Assembly (NCBI GenBank): GCA_029204225.1
Contig: CM055106.1
Span: 5,000,858-5,064,857, forward strand
Reading direction: 5' to 3'
DNA from: Diphasiastrum complanatum
Lineage: Eukaryota; Streptophyta; Lycopodiopsida; Lycopodiales; Lycopodiaceae
DNA: 64,000 nucleotides
Shown: piece by piece, positions 60,130 to 64,000 of the stretch
Layout of the letters: every line of letters begins with the position of its first letter
Numbering within the stretch: the first letter of the stretch is position 1
Translations under genes and position numbers: made by a program
Notes under the pieces: model-generated
Databases searched by the model: none
What the model was told of the DNA's origin: nothing
The model's input: only the letters and a program-made list of their open reading frames with translations

Positions 60130-60480
60130 ACATTACTGCATCTAGACTAGAATTTCTAGGTCATTTGGTGTGATACCAAGAAATTACCAATTAGGACAAG
60201 TGGAAAAATGACATTTGAGTAGCTATAAATAGTAGTAGAAGTGTGGAGAACATATCATTATATTCTCTTTTGATGTGAAAAATTCATCTCTTATGATTCT
60301 ATGTCCATCTCATGTGTATTTCTCTTGATATCTTGGTTTTCTATGTGTAGAATGTTGATTTTATGATTGATCTTGCTTTCACATTTGAAGCACAATAGGT
60401 TGCTACTGTTGTATGGACAAGGACAATACCTTACTATAATTAAGTGTTTATGATCAGATTTTTAATGTTAGAAGATTGAG
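60130..60480 (+). repeat. partial copia LTR, relative of 8943-9583
   Basis: It matches the inverse complement of the ATAAG element's LTR from CTAGACTAGAATTTCTAGG onward. It includes the TATA box GCTATAAATAG at 60220-60230 and the CAATAGGTTGCTACTGTTGT segment. The first 130 or so LTR bases are missing. It is older than the element at 8943. Confidence 0.8.
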
Positions 60481-61524
60481 GTGAAGATTCTCCTAACGGA
60501 TTTTCAGACACCATGAGGCAAAGTCTGAAGCTGAGTTAAAGAAGACCAGTCTGCCCAACACTTGAAGACTATGTGGCGACCCTTCAAAATGCACTCACCA
60601 CGGTGCAAGACAAAGTGGACAAAGTTTCAAGATTTTTGACATATAGCTATCAGATCTCAGAAATAGCAAGAAGAAATTCAGCTGTGTTCATTCCACTGAG
60701 GAGATAATTTAGCACCAGTGAAGCTTTCTTTCTTGCATCTCAAATCATGCAGGAGCGAATATTCAAAAAATACACTAGGATGTTGAAGATAGCCAAAGGT
60801 TCTCTATTTTTGGACTTGAAAGCTGGTCTATATGCAAAACAATTACACAAGAATCAGGATTGAAGTTACATGGAAAGCAGGAGGTTTTAAGCTTCCAGTT
60901 AACACCTTAATGGGAATGTCCATCACGTGCCGCAGAAATGCAGACTCTTGTTTACTTAGAGTAAAGGAAGAAGATCAACTCCTTACATCTCTAAATCGTA
61001 TGAAACAATCACTCCTGGCAAATGGTCAACGTGTTTCATACAATATCGTATCAATCTGCAACATTATACTAGATACCTTTTAGTGAGAAAAGTTTGACAG
61101 TGTTTGCACAATCTCACACAGACATTCTGCACAAAGACTCCAGATAGTAGGCTTGAAATTGCCGATCAAGTACCAAATCTACATCTCTGTTTGTTTTTTA
61201 TGATTGCCACCGTCAGGAAGCAGATTAGATCAGCTAACAGGACAACAGACCTTCAAAATTCATCAAAGTCTTGTAAATAGGTAGTTAGCAACATTATACT
61301 GACAAAACATGATGCAAGAGAAAGAACCAATCATCTTTCAAAAAAGATGATAGTGTGGCTTGCACGGTTGCAAGAATCTGTCACAACATTTTCCATAACA
61401 AGACCAACAGCATTCAAGTACATTCCATTTATAAGTCACCAATCACAAAGAATTCATATAGCAATTGGAATTTATCTATATCAGTTTTGTGCAGTGAACA
61501 TGGAAGCTTAGAAAGTCACTTTAC
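60481..61524. other. decayed coding-like sequence and intron
   Basis: Scattered plus-strand frames (IMQERIFKKYTRMLKIAKGS near 60750, then an 83-codon frame 60832-61083) look protein-like but are unrecognised and broken. The part next to exon 61525 is intronic. Confidence 0.4.
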
Positions 61525-61659
61525 CAGATTTACAAGCAACAGGAGTTGCTGATGCTAGAACTTTTTGCGCTTGAGTTCCTAAATAGTAAACCTCTGTGTA
61601 AGTAAGAATTTCCCGCTGTTCAAATCTGGTCATATGTCTTCCACACTGTTTCAAAACCA
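61525..61659 (-). CDS. DYRK kinase exon (NAPA-like segment)
   Basis: The acceptor is TTTCCTAG at 61660 and the donor TCTG|GTAAAG at 61524. It encodes VLKQCGRHMTRFEQREILTY, then TEVYYLGTQAQKV and ATPVACKS. FEQREI followed by a YxLG segment corresponds to the NAPA region that assists DYRK autophosphorylation. The last base plus two bases of the next exon give Gly directly before FDDERGDY. Confidence 0.92.
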
Positions 61660-62427
61660 CTAGGAAAGAGATCACATTCCACAATTAGATGCTTCAAAAG
61701 GGAAATCACAGGATGTCATTGCAACAAATTACACAACAAATTTTAACAATAAAATGTATCCATGGTTGCATTGAATTGGTATATGTAAAGTGATTTTGAC
61801 GAACTGGTTTGAATCGCAGACTTGTTTCCTTCCAAAATGATGCTATGTCAACTAGAACCTGAAACGTTTTTGATAACCCAAACTGCAGTTGGAGAACCAT
61901 AACAAATTATGGCTACTGAAATTGCATGGTCAAGGTTCTTACAGTTTTCACTCTAGAGGAGAATTTTGACATGGTATTAGATATCAATTTTTAAAAAGTG
62001 CACTAAAGACTATAGTTCATATCCTAGCCTTCACAAAAGAGATACAGTAGTGCAATTGTGAAAATTAAATTAACTGATAAGAATATAGGTATTCACCACA
62101 TTATTGTGGTCGTCAGATAAAATGGGCTATATATTGGACATAGCTGCACCAATATCAAACCTGAGTTTTCAAAGCATAAAACAGATTATCTTACAACTGT
62201 GGACGTATGTTACAAGGACCAAGTTCCTGGGCCCTTCTTAGATGAAGACTTCAAAGTTCACCCTACAGGGCATACTTATACTTCCTAAGAGAAATAAATA
62301 ATTATTATGAGAAACGAACAAGATATTTGGATTATCAACATATTGGTCTGGTCATTGTTTGTAGTGCTTACACAAAAAAGTGGAAAGCTGCGAAGGTATT
62401 TACCCCACTTTATCAGGACAGACTTAC
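61660..62427 (-). other. intron, 768 bp
   Basis: It begins GTAAGTCTG and ends TTTCCTAG. No element was recognised inside. Confidence 0.75.
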
Positions 62428-62482
62428 TTTCAGGAGTCTCAGAGACGCCAAGTGGAAGTACAGGACAGATGACATCCGATTT
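62428..62482 (-). CDS. DYRK kinase exon (N-terminal, 55 bp)
   Basis: GGTTACAG precedes it and GAAA|GTAAGTC follows, a near-consensus donor. It encodes SDVICPVLPLGVSETPE. The single leftover A joins TG of the next exon to make Met. Only splice signals and phase support it, since this part is not conserved enough for me to recognise. Confidence 0.7.
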
Positions 62483-62794
62483 CTGTAACCAGGAGAAGCA
62501 TATTAAGGGGTTTTCTAATCAACAAAAAATCATAGAATCATAGTAGCACTACAATACAACTGTAACATTTCCTTGCAGTTTTCACGGCTATATCTGCAGA
62601 TGAATATATGGAAAAGGAAATTAAATGTTCCAGATTAGCAAGGGAGGTCTAGAAAACTGGCCCATTCATGCTTTGAAACACAAACAATCATGTGGAAGCA
62701 TTCACACTATATACTGATCACTTAATCTGTGTCAGCTCATTTTGTATGGTCCTCTCCAATGAGTGGACTACTTTTAATGTTTGCTGATACGTAC

Positions 62795-62901
62795 CACTCT
62801 AGAATCCTTCGAGATTCTCACATACACCCGACCATCAGGTGTAGTTACAACAAGAAAAACTAAGGAATTGCCCATATTTCCAAGAATCTTTGTCTTCTTC
62901 C
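62795..62901 (-). CDS. DYRK kinase first visible exon
   Basis: The donor is AGTG|GTACGT at 62794. The frame has an in-frame TGA at 62911-62909. The first ATG is at 62875, in good context (A at -3, G at +4), and starts MGNSLVFLVV, then TTPDGRVYVRISKDSRV. Either this is the first coding exon starting at 62875, or TAG at 62904-62902 is an acceptor for an upstream exon. The absence of a pyrimidine tract before it favours the first. MGNS could be N-myristoylated after Met removal. It joins the next exon in phase 0. Confidence 0.6.
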
Positions 62902-63864
62902 CTAGCAATCAAGTGCTCGTTTGTCATTCGTCAATCACAATGATTAGAATCTGGATCATGATTCGTTATTCATAATTCATACAATTCTCAATCACACATG
63001 ATAAGAGGATAACATACTAGAGCATGTTAAAAAACATGAACATTACTAATCTCCAAAGACGTATGAGTCAACCTACCTCCTTTCCATGAAGAAAGTTAAA
63101 GGATTAACTCAACTTCAAACTCTTATCAGGAACTATATTACACAATTCTTATTCTTACTCAATATACATTGAGTTTGATCTGAAATCTTTCTAATAAAAT
63201 CAATCTTAAGTTCCAATCTAGAATAACTTAAGGTCCCTTAAAACTTCATGACGTGAAGCTTTGACTTTTGTTTTGTGCTCGATATCCAACTTTGAATAAG
63301 TTTACGGAATATTCTCCAAGCAATCCAACCTTATTTCCAATCGGGAAATAAATCAGATCAAAATTTCTCGTGTATCCTAAGCACATATCCGTCTAAAAAA
63401 GATTCACCATGGATTGCGACTTATTAGCAATACATATGACCAACATTGTTGGTGAATAATTTCATATTGTATGATCGCCAAACTAACTCAGAAGTATCAC
63501 TCCTGACTCGATTAGTTGGGTCTAATTTAGAAAATCTTGAATGTGAGGTGTAGGCCTTTACACGTGTAACACCACATTGAATCCAATTCTAAATCTTCCT
63601 AAGTTAATAACCCGAACTTTAAAAGAGGCATCTTATTAACTGACGAGTAATTGTACTCTCTAGACAATACTCATCGATATGCCTATGAACAATCACTACA
63701 TTTTCCAATAACTGCCACACTTCCTTTTTTGGAAGAGACCTGGCAGCTCTACATTAAAAATTGTTGTATCAAGAAAACCAAGTGACTGATTTCCTTAATT
63801 AAACAATGTGCACAATGATAAACTTCTCAAAAAAGAAAGAATATGGCATACATATGAATCTAAG
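62902..63864 (-). other. upstream flank of the kinase gene
   Basis: No exon, TATA box or element could be assigned. TTACACGTGTAAC, a palindrome of the type seen in the copia LTRs, occurs at 63559-63571. Confidence 0.45.
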
Positions 63865-63935
63865 GAAGCGGATGGCGGACGCAAACGCGCATCCGGACGC
63901 GCGTACGCGTCCACGTCCAGACGCGTCCGATTTTT
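63865..63935. repeat. CpG-dense repeat patch
   Basis: About 70 bases hold 14 or more CpG dinucleotides in variants of GGACGCG and ACGCGTCC, including two ACGCGT sites. An A-rich run follows directly. It contrasts sharply with the CpG-poor remainder. Confidence 0.7.
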
Positions 63936-64000
63936 TGCAAAAAAAAAAATTTCAAAAAAAATAAAATAAAAATACAGGCACCTGCCTACACTGTCCCCCA

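Larger units (their letters stand above)
31761..62901 (-). other. class II DYRK protein kinase gene (whole locus)
   Basis: Nine minus-strand exons with GT-AG borders join in frame into one product of about 411-419 residues. Numbering from the Met at 62875: NAPA-like segment about 46-75 (FEQREIL), DH box 91-99 (GFDDERGDY), glycine loop 118-125, catalytic Lys140, C-helix Glu155, HCD catalytic loop 237-244 (Asp239), DFG 259-261, YSY activation motif 271-273, and GLPYDTMIDVWSFGCILAEL. HCD, YxY and the DH box together mark DYRK2/3/4-type kinases, dual-specificity enzymes that autophosphorylate the second activation-loop Tyr (here Tyr273) and then Ser/Thr substrates. Introns are 144 bp to 17.7 kb. 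No catalytic residue is missing, so I consider it functional. Confidence 0.9.

Noticed and set aside
62925-62927. Upstream ATG reading MTNEHLIARKK into the first kinase exon
   Set aside because: It is not in frame with the exon; the kinase frame has a TGA at 62911-62909.

Overview
The window reads as an intronic, transposon-filled stretch of a large nuclear plant genome. The evidence is many copia-type elements with plant-type initiator-Met-tRNA primer sites, Ty3/gypsy elements with chromodomains (chromoviruses), AT-rich introns up to 17.7 kb, and one GT-AG-spliced eukaryotic kinase gene. A class II DYRK kinase with NAPA and DH-box regions, together with a Penelope-like reverse transcriptase remnant, would fit a non-flowering land plant (bryophyte, lycophyte, fern or gymnosperm). 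That placement is inference; the sequence names no species. I found no rRNA, tRNA, organellar or bacterial genes.

The main host gene runs on the minus strand from about 62875 (or further right) to about 31761. I joined nine exons by hand from splice sites, reading phase and family motifs: 62795-62901, 62428-62482, 61525-61659, 54338-54561, 36355-36667, 35992-36042, 35191-35256, 34930-35046 and 31761-31978. All eight junctions keep frame. The product is about 411-419 residues: a short N-terminus, a NAPA-like segment, the DH box, and a kinase domain with every catalytic motif visible. The gene takes about 31 kb for about 1.25 kb of coding sequence because its introns are filled with mobile elements.

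Left third (1-27377): LTR retrotransposons, mostly minus strand. In order: a non-autonomous element (1-4017), a copia deletion derivative (4039-7154), a solo-LTR candidate (7903-8370), a copia element with perfect ATAAG target duplications (8943-12773), two small foldback elements (15658-15778 and 16213-16303), then a copia element (16712-26841) nested twice. A second copia (19994-24456, ATGCT target duplications) sits inside its protease active-site codons, and a plus-strand LTR at 26842 sits inside its right LTR. All are defective through internal deletions, lost catalytic residues or frameshifts.

Middle (27378-37340): little-recognised noncoding sequence, then the 3' half of the kinase gene. 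The large intron 36668-54337 holds many Ty3/gypsy fragments on both strands (37340-52190), including one nearly complete but degraded chromovirus (about 47690-52190). The next intron (54562-61524) holds a copia gag scrap, a CAG-rich tract, a Penelope-like RT remnant (56290-57340), another gypsy fragment (57850-59010) and a copia LTR fragment (60130-60480). The right end (62902-64000) is unassigned and contains a short CpG-dense patch at 63865-63935.
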